Shown here piece after piece: positions 24,921-34,018 of a DNA stretch of 64,000 nucleotides (positions within the stretch are counted from its first letter, which is position 1; each line of letters begins with the position of its first letter). The stretch covers positions 16,389-80,388 of the forward strand of contig NZ_LAKD02000041.1 of assembly GCF_000968685.2 (NCBI RefSeq), in the 5' to 3' direction. Both the position numbers and the translations under genes were made by a program. The notes beneath the pieces were generated by a model. That model saw only the letters and a program-made list of their open reading frames with translations. It was not told the origin of the DNA and made no database searches. This DNA comes from Streptomyces antioxidans (GTDB lineage: Bacteria; Actinomycetota; Actinomycetes; Streptomycetales; Streptomycetaceae).

Positions 24921-25072
24921 GAGCAGAGCCTCCGGCAGGGGTTATGTCGGTGTGCGCGGCGCGGGTCCGGCGATCCGCACCCGCCGGAGCGTACCCCGCG
25001 CCGTGGCGCGCCCCGGGCACCGCCGGGGCCCGGGGTGGCCCGGTCCGGACGGCCCGGGGGACTCCGGGCGGG

Positions 25073-25516
25073 TCAGGCGGCGCCCTCGACGCGCTTCTTC
25101 AGGCCCGCGAGCGCACGGTCGATGATGACCTTCTCGGCCTTGCGCTTGATCATGCCCAGCATGGGGATCTTGACGTCGACCGTGAGCTGGTACGTCACCT
25201 CGGTGCTCTTGCCGCCGTCGCGCGCCGAGAGCCGGTAGGAGCCGTCAAGGGTGCGCAGCATCTGGGACTTGACCAGGGACCAGTTGACCTGGTCGTCCCC
25301 GGTCCAGGTGTACTGCAGGGTGTAGTCGTCCTTGATCGCGCCGGCGTCGAGCAGCATCCGCACCTGCTCGGCGCGCCCCCGGCCGTCCTTGGTGAGGATG
25401 TCGGCCTCCTTCACCTCACCGGACCACTCCGGGTAACGGTCGAAGTCGGCGATCACCTCCATCACGTCGGCCGGGGCCGCCTCGATCGTGATGCTCGAGC
25501 TGGTGTGTTCCGCCAT
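25073..25516 (-). CDS. SRPBCC (START/Bet v1) lipid- or polyketide-binding-like protein
   Basis: A 147-aa single-domain helix-grip protein: SSSITIEAAPADVMEVIADFDRYPEWS at the start is the classic polyketide cyclase/dehydrase signature, and the C-terminal helix ends VIIDRALAGLKKRVEG. No catalytic residues are diagnostic. It lies between the ArsA-type ATPase and a metallophosphoesterase, same strand. Probably binds a hydrophobic ligand; function unknown. Confidence 0.8.
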   Translation of the reverse strand: MAEHTSSSITIEAAPADVMEVIADFDRYPEWSGEVKEADILTKDGRGRAEQVRMLLDAGAIKDDYTLQYTWTGDDQVNWSLVKSQMLRTLDGSYRLSARDGGKSTEVTYQLTVDVKIPMLGMIKRKAEKVIIDRALAGLKKRVEGAA

Positions 25517-25582
25517 CGCCGTGGCTCCTCCGTACCGGTCCGCCGCATGGGTCCTCTGCGGCTGAAGGCTACCGCGCGCGGG

Positions 25583-26344
25583 TCACCACTCCAGGGTCCA
25601 GGGGGTGCCGGAGGAGGCGAAGTGTCCGACATTGACGCACTCGGTGGCCCCGATCCGCATACGGCGGACGAGCGGCTGATGGACGTGGCCGAAGAGGGCG
25701 TACTTGGGACGGACCGCGTGGATCGCCTCCAGCAGGGCGGCGCTGCCGCGCTCGAAGCGGCGGGCGACGGTGTCGTAGCAGAGGTCGGGCACATCGGGCG
25801 GGATGTGGGTGCAGATCACGTCCACCTCACCGAGGGCAGCGACCTTCGCGGCGTAGGTCTCGTCGTCGATCTCATAGGGGGTGCGCATCGGCGTGCGCAG
25901 CCCGCCGCCGACGAAGCCGAAGACCAGGCCGCCGATCTCGACGCGCTCGCCGTCCAGGACGGTGGTGCCCGGCCGGGCGTACTCCGGCCACAGAGACGGC
26001 ATATCGACATTTCCGTAGGTGGCGTACGTCGGGGTGGGGAACGCGGCAAAGAGCTCGGCGTACTGGCGGCGGACCCCGGCCTCTATGGCCGCGTTGCGGT
26101 CAAGTCCCTCCCACAGCCGGTTGCCGAGCTCCCTGGCCTCCTCGAAGCGGCGGGCGGTGCGCAGTTCGACCAGCCGGTCGGCGTTCTCGACCCCGAAGAG
26201 ATCGGGGAAGATGCCACGTGAGTGATCGGCGTAGTCGAGGAAGAGAACGAGGTCGCCGAGGCAGATCAGGGCGTCCGCCCCGGCACCGGCCTTCTCCAGG
26301 TCCTCACCGTTGCCATGCACGTCACTCACCACGTGGACTCGCAT
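25583..26344 (-). CDS. Calcineurin-like metallophosphoesterase
   Basis: A 253-aa dinuclear metal phosphoesterase: SDVHGN (D7, H9 region), CLGDLV, YGNVD, CTHIPPD and GHVHQP supply the canonical D-x-H, G-D, G-N-x-D/H, H and G-H-x-H ligands. The middle helix region (residues 60-110) is specific to this subgroup. ATG 26344 has AGGG 8 bases upstream; GTG 26353 is in frame. Likely substrate not known. Confidence 0.85.
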   Translation of the reverse strand: MRVHVVSDVHGNGEDLEKAGAGADALICLGDLVLFLDYADHSRGIFPDLFGVENADRLVELRTARRFEEARELGNRLWEGLDRNAAIEAGVRRQYAELFAAFPTPTYATYGNVDMPSLWPEYARPGTTVLDGERVEIGGLVFGFVGGGLRTPMRTPYEIDDETYAAKVAALGEVDVICTHIPPDVPDLCYDTVARRFERGSAALLEAIHAVRPKYALFGHVHQPLVRRMRIGATECVNVGHFASSGTPWTLEW

Positions 26345-26597
26345 GCGTGTCACCCTAAGACGTAAGGGCCCGCGCCCGTAAGGTGTTCCGCCTGCACCGC
26401 CCCGCGTCTACCTGCGGTTCCTTAGCGGACGCGGCGCCCGTCGACTAGTCTGCGGACAGCACGAAGGCGGTGTGTGACGCATCAAACATCTGGGCGGCTA
26501 CCCCTATCCCGGAAGGCGTACCGATGGGTAACGTCCGGGCCGTCCATCACCCCCCATGCCCTGTAGCGGCGCCGGCGCCCCACGAGGAGCAGCAGTC

Positions 26598-28394
26598 TTG
26601 CGCGAGTTCAGCCTTCCGGCCCTGTACGAGGTTCCGGCCGACGGCAATCTGACGGATCTCATCCGCCGCAATGCCGCACAGCATCCCGATGTCGCCGTGG
26701 TCGGCCGCAAGGTCGACGACCGATGGGAGGACGTGACCGCGACCGCGTTCCTGGCGGAGGTGCGCACCGCCGCCAAGGGCCTGATCGCGGCCGGTGTGGA
26801 GCCGGGCGACCGGGTCGGCCTGATGTCCAGAACACGCTATGAATGGACGCTGCTGGACTTCGCCATCTGGAGCGCGGGCGGGGTCACCGTGCCGGTGTAC
26901 GAGACGAGTTCACCGGAGCAGGTCCAGTGGATCCTCAGCGATTCGGGCGCGGTGGCCGCCCTGGTCGAGACCGGCGTCCACGAGGCCGCCGTCGAGGCCG
27001 TCAGGGACACCCTGCCCGCCCTGAAGCACGTCTGGCGGATCGAGGGCGACGCCATCGGGACGCTGCGGAAGCTGGGCGATGACGTGTCCGAGGAGAAGGT
27101 GGACGAGCGCTCCTCGATCGCCAACGCCGACTCCCCCGCCACCATCGTCTACACCTCGGGCACCACCGGCCGCCCCAAGGGCTGTGTGCTCTCCCACCGC
27201 AGCTTCTTCGCCGAATGCGGCAACGCGGTGGCACGGCTCAAGCCGATCTTCCACACCGGTGAGTCATCGGTGCTGCTGTTCCTCCCCGAGGCCCATGTCT
27301 TCGGGCGGCTGGTGGAGATCGCGGCGGTGCTGGCGCCGATCAAGCTCGGCCATGTGCCGGACGTGAAGTCCCTGACCGATGAACTCGCCGCGTTCCGGCC
27401 CACGTTGGTGCTGGGCGTGCCGCGCGTCTTCGAGAAGGTCTACAACTCGGCGCGGGCGAAGGCCCAGTCCGAGGGCAAGGGCAAGATCTTCGACAAGGCG
27501 GCGGACACCGCGATCGAGTACAGCAAGGCGCTGGACGCCCCGGGCGGGCCGTCCTTCGGGCTCCGCTTCAAGCACAAGGTCTTCGACCGGCTGGTCTACA
27601 GCAAGCTGCGGGCGGTGCTGGGCGGCCGGGCCACCCACGCCATCTCCGGCGGGGCGCCGCTTGGCGAGCGGCTGGGCCACTTCTACCGGGGCATCGGCTT
27701 CACGGTGCTCGAGGGGTATGGCCTGACGGAGTCCTGCGCGGCGACCACCTTCAACCCCTGGGACCGGCAGAAGATCGGCTCGGTCGGGCAGCCGATGCCG
27801 GGCTCGGTGGTGCGCATCGCCGACGACGGCGAGGTGCTGCTGCACGGTGACCACCTCTTCACCGAGTACTGGAACAACGAGACGGCCACGGCGGAGGCGC
27901 TGTCGGACGGCTGGTTCCACACCGGGGACGTGGGCACGCTCGACGAGGACGGCTACCTCACCATCACCGGCCGGAAGAAGGAGATCATCATCACCGCGGG
28001 CGGCAAGAACGTCGCCCCCGCGGTGATAGAGGACCGGATCCGGGCGCATGCCCTGGTGGCCGAGTGCATGGTCGTCGGCGACGGCCGCCCCTTCGTGGGC
28101 GCGCTGGTCACGGTGGACGAGGAGTTCCTGCCCCGCTGGGCGGCCGAGCACGGCAAGCCCGAGGGTGTGACGGTGGCCGAGCTGCGGGAGGACCCGGACC
28201 TGCTGGCGGAGATCCAGCAGGCGGTGGACGACGGCAACGCGGCGGTGTCCAAGGCGGAGTCGATCCGGAAGTTCCGGATCCTGGCAACGCAGTTCACCGA
28301 GGATTCCGGGCATGTGACGCCCTCGCTGAAGCTGAAGCGGAACGTGGTGGCGAAGGATTTCGCCCCGGAGATCGAGGCCATCTACCAAGGCTGA
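26598..28394 (+). CDS. fadD: Long-chain fatty acid-CoA ligase
   Basis: A 598-aa AMP-forming synthetase that activates fatty acids as acyl-CoA. AMP-binding motif TIVYTSGTTGRPKG near residue 175, GYGLTESCAATTFN near 375, the hinge TGDVGTLDEDGYLTITGRKKEIIITAGGK (in pieces), and a C-terminal Lys in SLKLKRNVV. The start is TTG 26598 (MREFSLPALYEV) with GAGGAG 9 bases upstream. The 253 bases upstream are otherwise non-coding and probably contain the promoter. Confidence 0.9.
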   Translation: MREFSLPALYEVPADGNLTDLIRRNAAQHPDVAVVGRKVDDRWEDVTATAFLAEVRTAAKGLIAAGVEPGDRVGLMSRTRYEWTLLDFAIWSAGGVTVPVYETSSPEQVQWILSDSGAVAALVETGVHEAAVEAVRDTLPALKHVWRIEGDAIGTLRKLGDDVSEEKVDERSSIANADSPATIVYTSGTTGRPKGCVLSHRSFFAECGNAVARLKPIFHTGESSVLLFLPEAHVFGRLVEIAAVLAPIKLGHVPDVKSLTDELAAFRPTLVLGVPRVFEKVYNSARAKAQSEGKGKIFDKAADTAIEYSKALDAPGGPSFGLRFKHKVFDRLVYSKLRAVLGGRATHAISGGAPLGERLGHFYRGIGFTVLEGYGLTESCAATTFNPWDRQKIGSVGQPMPGSVVRIADDGEVLLHGDHLFTEYWNNETATAEALSDGWFHTGDVGTLDEDGYLTITGRKKEIIITAGGKNVAPAVIEDRIRAHALVAECMVVGDGRPFVGALVTVDEEFLPRWAAEHGKPEGVTVAELREDPDLLAEIQQAVDDGNAAVSKAESIRKFRILATQFTEDSGHVTPSLKLKRNVVAKDFAPEIEAIYQG

Positions 28395-28451
28395 CGACGG
28401 CCGCCAGGCCGCGGGGCCCGGGGCCGCACCCCCGGGCCCCGCGGCCCGCAC

Positions 28452-28604
28452 CACCGACACACGACCCCGCCGCGCGGCAGGGCCCCGCCCCCTTGGGCCC
28501 CGGAGGCTGGGGCGGGGCCTCCCCCACACGGCCGAGCCGCGTAGCGAAGCCTCCCGCCCCGCGGACTGCCCACAGCACCGACACACGACCCCGCCGCGCG
28601 GCAG
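28452..28604. repeat. 29-bp direct repeat flanking a GC-rich spacer
   Basis: CACCGACACACGACCCCGCC plus GCGCGGCAG occurs at 28452-28480 and again exactly at 28576-28604, 124 bases apart, in the gap between fadD and the glycosyltransferase (28395-28689). The spacer contains a short imperfect palindrome (CCCCGCC...GGCGGGG). No ORF is supported in this gap. Confidence 0.85.
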
Positions 28605-28628
28605 TAGCCTCGGCCCTTGAGGCCCCGG

Positions 28629-28689
28629 GGTCTGGGGCGGAGCCCCAGTTGTGGGGAGGGGCGGGGAGGGGAACAGCCCGCCGCAGGCG
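28629..28689. repeat. Dispersed GC-rich intergenic element, copy A
   Basis: Contains a short GGGGC...GCCCC palindrome (TCTGGGGCGGAGCCCCAG), then GTGGGGAGGGGCGGGGAGGG and CCGCCGCAGGCG. It abuts the stop of the glycosyltransferase gene. Six further copies in this window share the order palindrome, GGGAAGGGGCGGGGAGGGG-like core, CCGCCG end. Confidence 0.75.
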
Positions 28690-29832
28690 TTACAGCAGTG
28701 ACTTCAGGCGGTCGGCCAGCAGGTCCCAGCGCCAGCGCTCCTCCACCCAGGCGCGGCCCCGCTCACCCATGCGGCGGCGCAGCTCGGCGTCCTCCAGCAG
28801 GGTCACGACGCGCTCGGCGCACTGCTCGGCGGAGTCGCCCCGTACCACCCAGCCGGTCTCACCGTCCAGCACCGCGTCCGGCGCCCCGCCGGAGTCCCCG
28901 GCCACGACCGGCAGACCGGTCGCGGACGCCTCCAGGTAGACGATGCCAAGGCCCTCGACGTCCAGCCCGCCGCGGCGGGTGCGGCAGGGCATGGCGAAGA
29001 CGTTGCCCGCGCCGTAGTGGGCGGGCAGCTCCTCCCAGGGGACGGGCCCGGTGAACCGCACCGACTCGGCCACGCCCATCGTCTCCGCGAGGCGGCGCAG
29101 ATCCTTCTCGTACGGCCCGCCACCGACGATCAGCAGCACCGCGTCCGGCACCCGCCGGAGGATCCGCGGCATGGCCCGGATCAGCGTGTCCTGCCCCTTG
29201 CGCGGCACCAGCCGGGAGACACAGACCACGACGGGCCGCCCGGCCAGGCCGAGGCGGGCCCGGACCGCGTCGCCGCCCGAGCCGGGGTGGAAGGTCTTCT
29301 CGTCCACACCGGGCGGGAGTTGGACCATCCGGTCGGCGTCCCGGGGGTCGAGCGCGGCGGCGATCCGGGTGCGGGTGTACTCACCGAGATAGGTGAGGGT
29401 GTCCGTGGCCGCGCCGATCCGCCGCAGCAGTCGCCGTGAGCCTGGCAGCTGCGCCCAGGCGGCCTCGTGGCCGTGCGTCGTGGCCACCAGCCGCCGCGCC
29501 CCGGCCGCGCGCAGCGCGGGAGCCATCAGCCCGAGCGGGGCGGCGGCGCCGAACCACACCGCGGTGCACCCGTGCTCGCGCAGCAGCGCCGTCGCCCGCC
29601 GGGTGACGCGCGGGGTGGGCAGCAGCATGGTCGTCCGGTCCCGGACGACCGGGTACGGCTGCTCGGCGTCGAAGCGTGCGGTGGCCTCGGCGCCCTCCCG
29701 GCCGTGCTTCCAGGTGGAGGCGTAGACGACGATCCGGTCCGGGTCCAGGCGCAGCGCGATGTTGTGCAGAAACGCCTGGATGCCGCCGGGGCGGGGCGGA
29801 AAGTCGTTGGTCACGAGCAGGGTCTTCTCCAT
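28690..29832 (-). CDS. pimB: GT4 glycosyltransferase, PimB-like phosphatidylinositol mannosyltransferase
   Basis: A 380-aa GT-B enzyme. It starts TLLVTNDFPPRPGGIQ, the Gly-rich N-terminal loop of PimB and related mannosyltransferases, and has CVSRLVPRKGQD for the nucleotide-sugar domain and EGLGIVYLEASATGLPVVAGDSGGAPD with the E-x7-E motif. PimB adds the second mannose to phosphatidylinositol in actinobacteria; the close match to that family suggests this, though other GDP-mannose enzymes look alike. ATG 29832 follows GGCGGGG. Confidence 0.82.
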   Translation of the reverse strand: MEKTLLVTNDFPPRPGGIQAFLHNIALRLDPDRIVVYASTWKHGREGAEATARFDAEQPYPVVRDRTTMLLPTPRVTRRATALLREHGCTAVWFGAAAPLGLMAPALRAAGARRLVATTHGHEAAWAQLPGSRRLLRRIGAATDTLTYLGEYTRTRIAAALDPRDADRMVQLPPGVDEKTFHPGSGGDAVRARLGLAGRPVVVCVSRLVPRKGQDTLIRAMPRILRRVPDAVLLIVGGGPYEKDLRRLAETMGVAESVRFTGPVPWEELPAHYGAGNVFAMPCRTRRGGLDVEGLGIVYLEASATGLPVVAGDSGGAPDAVLDGETGWVVRGDSAEQCAERVVTLLEDAELRRRMGERGRAWVEERWRWDLLADRLKSLL

Positions 29833-29912
29833 CCCCGCCGACAGTACCGGCTGCCATGAGAAGCCAGCCCCATCCCACCCGGGCCGGGCCGGGCCGGACC
29901 ACAGAGCCACAC

Positions 29913-31196
29913 TCAGCCCAGCTCAGCCGCCACGTACTTCCGCCAGCGCGCCGTGAACTCCCCCGTGCTCAGCCCGAACACCTTCCGCAGCGCGGACTCC
30001 ACCGCACCCGAGCGCTCATGGGCACGGCCAACCGTGCGGTAGAAGTCGACCAGCTTCTTCTCACCCCATGCGCCCGCGATCAGGCGGCAGGCGAGCCAGC
30101 CCTGTTCATAGGCGCGGGAGAGGCGGTCGGGGTCGCTGCCGAAGCGGAAGTCGTCGTCGCGCGGGAGCGCCGTGGGCAGGTGTCCGGCGGTGACGGCGTC
30201 GGCGAGTTCGGGGGCGATCTGGCGGGGGGTGCGGCCCGGGGTGCGGTAGCCCACCCAGTCGGCGAAGCCCTCGGAGAGCCAGAGCGGGGTGGAGGCGCTG
30301 GTGGCGGTGCGGGTGGCCACATGGGCCGTCTCATGGGTGATCACGACGCGTCGGCCGAAGTCGCCGAGCACCTGGTACGCGTCGGGGTTGACGATCACGC
30401 GGTCGGCGGGCGTCGCGTCACCCACCCCGCCGACCTCGCCCGTGGTGACGGCGGCGATCCCGCGGTAGCCGTCCGCGGAGGCGCCGAGCAGGGCGGCCAT
30501 CCGGCCCAGGGAGGCGGGGACCTCGACCACGACGCGCCCGGCCCACTCATGGGGCCAGACCTTGTCCAGGACGGGCACCGCCCGGTCCGCGGTGTCGGCG
30601 ACCGCGCGCAGCACCCGCCGGTCCTGGCCGACGCCGAGGACGAGGCTGTGGGCGCCGCGGACGACGTCCACCGTGCCCTGGTCCCACAGCTGCTCCGTAC
30701 CGCGCCTGCCGTCCACCACACCGTCGTCCGAGGCCACGTACCACTGCCCGGCGCGCCGGGCGAGGGTGAGGTACTGGGCGGAGACCACCGGGGCGGTGTC
30801 GTACCCCTTCAGCCGGTACCGGAGTTCGACCTGTGCGGCGAGGCCGCGGCCGCCGACCCGCGCGGGCTCGAAGCCGCCGGTGCGCACCAGGCGGTAGGTC
30901 CAGGAGCGCAGCGGTACGGCGGACATCTGCCGGAACACCCGCCGCTGCTCGGCCAGATAGCCCGCGGAGCCCCGGTCGACGGTGGCGAGGAAGGCGTCCG
31001 CGTCCCGCTCCCGGACCGCCGCCGCCCGCTGGTCAAGCATGTGCTGCACGGCCCGGCCGTCGCGCCCCTCGGGGTCGTCGGGCGCGGCGACGGGGCCGCA
31101 GCCGCTCAGCGCGCTCAGCACGGTCAGCGCGAACGCGCCCACCAGCGGCAGGCACAGCAGCGCCCGCCATCCACCCGATCTCCACCGACCCGCCAC
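29913..31196 (-). CDS. Lipoprotein gluzincin-type metalloprotease
   Basis: A 427-aa exported protein. The N-terminus has a positively charged start, a hydrophobic stretch and lipobox LSGC at about residues 30-33. Residues 280-310 contain HETAH (zinc His, catalytic Glu) with a third-ligand Glu in LSEGFADW about 20 residues on, the gluzincin (M1/M4-like) layout. The middle domain, residues 50-180, looks like a SnoaL/NTF2-like region (VRERDADAFLATVD). Surface anchored; substrate unknown. Neighbours are cell-wall hydrolases in the same direction. Confidence 0.82.
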   Translation of the reverse strand: MAGRWRSGGWRALLCLPLVGAFALTVLSALSGCGPVAAPDDPEGRDGRAVQHMLDQRAAAVRERDADAFLATVDRGSAGYLAEQRRVFRQMSAVPLRSWTYRLVRTGGFEPARVGGRGLAAQVELRYRLKGYDTAPVVSAQYLTLARRAGQWYVASDDGVVDGRRGTEQLWDQGTVDVVRGAHSLVLGVGQDRRVLRAVADTADRAVPVLDKVWPHEWAGRVVVEVPASLGRMAALLGASADGYRGIAAVTTGEVGGVGDATPADRVIVNPDAYQVLGDFGRRVVITHETAHVATRTATSASTPLWLSEGFADWVGYRTPGRTPRQIAPELADAVTAGHLPTALPRDDDFRFGSDPDRLSRAYEQGWLACRLIAGAWGEKKLVDFYRTVGRAHERSGAVESALRKVFGLSTGEFTARWRKYVAAELG

Positions 31197-31226
31197 GTCT
31201 TAGATCGTACGAGCCCGCGCGCCGGT

Positions 31227-32375
31227 TCAGACGCGGGTGATGGAAGAGATCGGCAGCATGCCCACGGGGTCGTAGCGGACCCGCGCCCCGGGGTAAGGGG
31301 CGTGGATCACCTGCCCGTTGCCCGCGTACATGGCCACATGGCTGGCGTCGGAGCGGTAGACCACCAGATCGCCGGGGCGGGCCCGGGACAGCGGCACCGA
31401 CTGCCCGGCGTGCGCCTGGGCCTGGGAGGTGCGCGGGATGGCCACCCCGGCATGGGCGTACGCCCATTGGGTCAGCCCGGAGCAGTCGAACGCGGTGGGA
31501 CCGGCCTGGCCCCATGCGTACGGCAGCCCCAGGGCCGCCCGTGCCGCGCCGAACGCCGCGGCGGCGTGCCCGGAGGACGGTTCGGCGTGCGGCCCGTCGC
31601 CGTGGCCGCCAGGGGGCTCCCCGGGGCCGTAACCGGAATCGGGAGCGGAACCGGAACGGCGGCCGTCCGGAAGGGCGGTCGGCACCAGCCCGGCGAGGGC
31701 GCCGTGCTCCCGTACGCCGGCCCGTGAGGCGCGGCGTGCGTAGCTCTCCCACTCCCCCGGCGGCAGCGCGTTGACCAGCCGCCGCGCCGTGGCCAGCCGC
31801 CGCTGGACCGCCCGCTTATGGCGGGCCACCTCCTTACGGCTGTGCTCCAGCTTCACCAGCTTGGCCGCGGCCTCCGCCCGCTGCTGCCGCAGCGTCCGCT
31901 GGGTGCCCTGGAGCACCCGCAGTTGGGCGGCCTGACGGCCGGTGATCCGCTGCAGCGTGGCGGCACGGTCGAGGTACTGGTCCGGGTCCCCGGACAGCAG
32001 CAGGGCGAGGCCCGGGTCGATCCCGCCGGTGCGGTACTGGCCGCCCGCGAGGGCGCCGAGCGCCGTCCGCATCCGGTTGACCCGCCCCTGGCCGCGGGCG
32101 ACCCGGTCCTGGATCCTGCCGACCTGGCGGCGCAGGGCCCGGGCGCGCGTCTCCGCCGCGTTGTAGCGCTCGGTGGCCCGCTCGGCCTGGGCGTAGAGCG
32201 TGACGATCCGTTCACCGGCGGACCGGGCGGACGGACGGCCCGCCGGGCCGTGCGGCTCGGCACCGGCCGGTACGGCGGACAGCGCGGCGGCGGAGGCCAC
32301 CACGGCCGCCGAGGCGGCGGCCTTGACGGTGGCCCCTCCGGACCGGGGTTTCGCGACGCGGCGACAGGACGCCAT
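31227..32375 (-). CDS. NlpC/P60 (C40) cell-wall hydrolase, RipA-like, first copy
   Basis: A 382-aa secreted peptidoglycan endopeptidase. Residues 1-40 form a signal peptide ending AGAEP; residues about 55-220 are coiled coil; a Gly/Pro/His-rich linker follows; the last about 120 residues are the NlpC/P60 domain with nucleophile Cys in FDCSGLTQWAY and His in SHVAMYAGNG plus HAPYPG. ATG 32375 has GGGAG 9 bases upstream. It is similar in layout to the next gene upstream but its coiled coil and linker are more diverged and Arg-rich. Confidence 0.9.
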   Translation of the reverse strand: MASCRRVAKPRSGGATVKAAASAAVVASAAALSAVPAGAEPHGPAGRPSARSAGERIVTLYAQAERATERYNAAETRARALRRQVGRIQDRVARGQGRVNRMRTALGALAGGQYRTGGIDPGLALLLSGDPDQYLDRAATLQRITGRQAAQLRVLQGTQRTLRQQRAEAAAKLVKLEHSRKEVARHKRAVQRRLATARRLVNALPPGEWESYARRASRAGVREHGALAGLVPTALPDGRRSGSAPDSGYGPGEPPGGHGDGPHAEPSSGHAAAAFGAARAALGLPYAWGQAGPTAFDCSGLTQWAYAHAGVAIPRTSQAQAHAGQSVPLSRARPGDLVVYRSDASHVAMYAGNGQVIHAPYPGARVRYDPVGMLPISSITRV

Positions 32376-32619
32376 GGGAAGCCGCACTCCCTTCCGCAGT
32401 GTCGGGCTGAGAACTGCGGGCAGACAGTAGCCGCGGCGTTGGCCACGGTCCAACGGCCGTGAGGTGCGGGCACACTGACGCCCCGCCGACTGAACGCAGG
32501 TCACCGGCGGGGCGGGGGATCAGCGAGGGCGCTGGAGATTCGCCCGAAAGGATGGCAGTTGAGGCGGTTTGAACCCCGGTTCGTGGGATGTCCGGATCAG
32601 ACCCGGACGCCGTTCCGAG

Positions 32620-33645
32620 TCAGACCCGGACGCCGAACTGGAACGGCATGTTGTCCATCGACTCGTAGCGCACACCGGCACCGGGCTTGGGCGCGTGCAG
32701 CACCTGGCCGTTGCCCGCATAGAGGCCTATGTGGTGCAGATCGCCGTAGAAGAGCACCAGGTCGCCCGGCTTGAGCTCACCGCGGCCGATGCGGGCGCCC
32801 GCGTTCGCCTGGTCCTGGGAGATCCGCGGCAGCTGCACCCCGGCCTGCTGGTAGGCCCAGCCGGTGAGCCCGGAGCAGTCGAAGGAGGACGGACCGGTCG
32901 CGCCCCAGACGTACGGGAGGCCGATCTTCGTCTTGGCGGCGGCGAGCGCGGCGGCGGCACGCCCCGACTCCGGCACCTCGTTGCCCAGGTCGACGCGCTC
33001 GCTGGAGCGGTTGGCGCGCTCGGCGTCCTGGGCCGCCAGCTTGGCGCGCTCCTTGGCGGTGAGGGTGTTGAGGAGGTTCCGGGCCTTGGACAGCTTGCCC
33101 TGGATCTCGTCCTTCTTCTTGCCGAGCGCCTTACGGGTGTCGGCGAGGTCCGTCAGCTTGGTGGACGCCTCCTCGCGCTGCTGCTTGAGGGTGCGCTGCT
33201 TGTCGGCGATCTTCCGCAGGGACTCGGCCTGCTTGCCGCTCAACTGGCTGAGGGTGGACGCCTTCTCGAGGTAGGTGTCCGGGTCGGAGGAGAGGAGCAG
33301 CTGCACCGAGGGGTCGATCCCGCCGGAGCGGTACTGGGCGGTGGCCATCGAACCCAGGCCGTTGCGCAGCGTGTTCAGGTCCTCCTGACCGCGCGCCACC
33401 TTGTCCTGGAGCTCGCCGACCTGCTTCTCCAGCTTCTGCTGCTTCTCCTTGGCGCCGTTGTACTTCTCGGTCGCCTGCTCCGCCTCTTCGTAGAGCTTGT
33501 CGACCTGCTCCTTGACGTCCTTCTTGTCCTGCTTCGGAGCGGCCTGCGCGGCCTGGGACGTGAGAGCGACGGCGGCGGCCGCGGTCGCGGTGAGGACGGT
33601 TACCCGAGTGCGGCTCGGCTGCTTGGGTCGACGGTGGGACGCCAC
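32620..33645 (-). CDS. NlpC/P60 (C40) cell-wall hydrolase, RipA-like, second copy
   Basis: A 341-aa secreted endopeptidase: signal peptide cleaved near QAAQA, Lys/Glu-rich coiled coil (residues about 40-210), and a C-terminal NlpC/P60 domain with Cys in FDCSGLTGWAY and His in HHIGLYAGNGQVLHAP. GTG 33645 is preceded by AAGGAG. The approximately 135-base leader upstream has features of the c-di-AMP riboswitch known to control such genes in streptomycetes. Two tandem copies of one architecture suggest duplication. Confidence 0.92.
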   Translation of the reverse strand: MASHRRPKQPSRTRVTVLTATAAAAVALTSQAAQAAPKQDKKDVKEQVDKLYEEAEQATEKYNGAKEKQQKLEKQVGELQDKVARGQEDLNTLRNGLGSMATAQYRSGGIDPSVQLLLSSDPDTYLEKASTLSQLSGKQAESLRKIADKQRTLKQQREEASTKLTDLADTRKALGKKKDEIQGKLSKARNLLNTLTAKERAKLAAQDAERANRSSERVDLGNEVPESGRAAAALAAAKTKIGLPYVWGATGPSSFDCSGLTGWAYQQAGVQLPRISQDQANAGARIGRGELKPGDLVLFYGDLHHIGLYAGNGQVLHAPKPGAGVRYESMDNMPFQFGVRV

Positions 33646-33654
33646 GAAGGCGAG

Positions 33655-33779
33655 CTCCTTCTTCCTCCAGCCGCCTACCGGGAGTTGGGGGGTTGTGAGG
33701 CCCCGGCTCCGCGACGGGGCGCGGACTCGGCGGTACCTCCGCTGTCACCCCGGATGGGTGATCGACCGCGCGAAGGTTC
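33655..33779 (-). promoter_or_regulatory. Candidate ydaO-type cyclic di-AMP riboswitch
   Basis: The leader RNA of the NlpC/P60 gene contains, in order, GGGGTGACAGCGGAGGTACC, GCCGAGTCCGC, GGAGCCGGGG, AACCCCCCAACTCC and GGTAGGCGGCTGGAGGAAGAAGGAG-like pieces (the last given in part: GTAGGCGGCTGGAGGAAG). These resemble the conserved blocks of actinobacterial ydaO leaders, which respond to c-di-AMP and control cell-wall hydrolases. The central part is shorter than typical copies, so the call is tentative. No covariance search was possible. Confidence 0.5.
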
Positions 33780-33785
33780 GAGCTG

Positions 33786-33815
33786 ACCTTAGTGACCCCG
33801 CCGTGATCCGTTCAA
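33786..33815 (-). promoter_or_regulatory. HrdB-like promoter of the NlpC/P60 gene
   Basis: On the minus strand TTGAAC, 18 bases, then TAAGGT gives good -35 and -10 matches. Initiation would fall near 33779, leaving an approximately 134-base untranslated leader that covers the candidate riboswitch. Confidence 0.6.
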
Positions 33816-34018
33816 ATCCCGACGGCAAAAAAGTGGGTTCGCGCGGGCATATTTTACAAATATCGCACAGCCAGTGATGACCGATGACGCTCCGCTGACA
33901 CCACAAGTGCCCCGGGTCAGACTTGTGAAGCCATTCGAAGTGTTTCGGTCACTTCGGTCGTGGAACGGAGAAACGGGTCAACCGGGATACGGGGAGGGTC
34001 GATTCGGCCCATGACGGC

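Noticed and set aside
26345..26597. Gap before fadD examined for a tRNA or small RNA gene
   Set aside because: No cloverleaf, CCA-like end or clear hairpin-terminator unit found; read only as promoter DNA.
29676..31727. 683-codon rightward ORF opposite pimB and the protease gene
   Set aside because: Antisense to two recognised genes, no domain, typical shadow composition.
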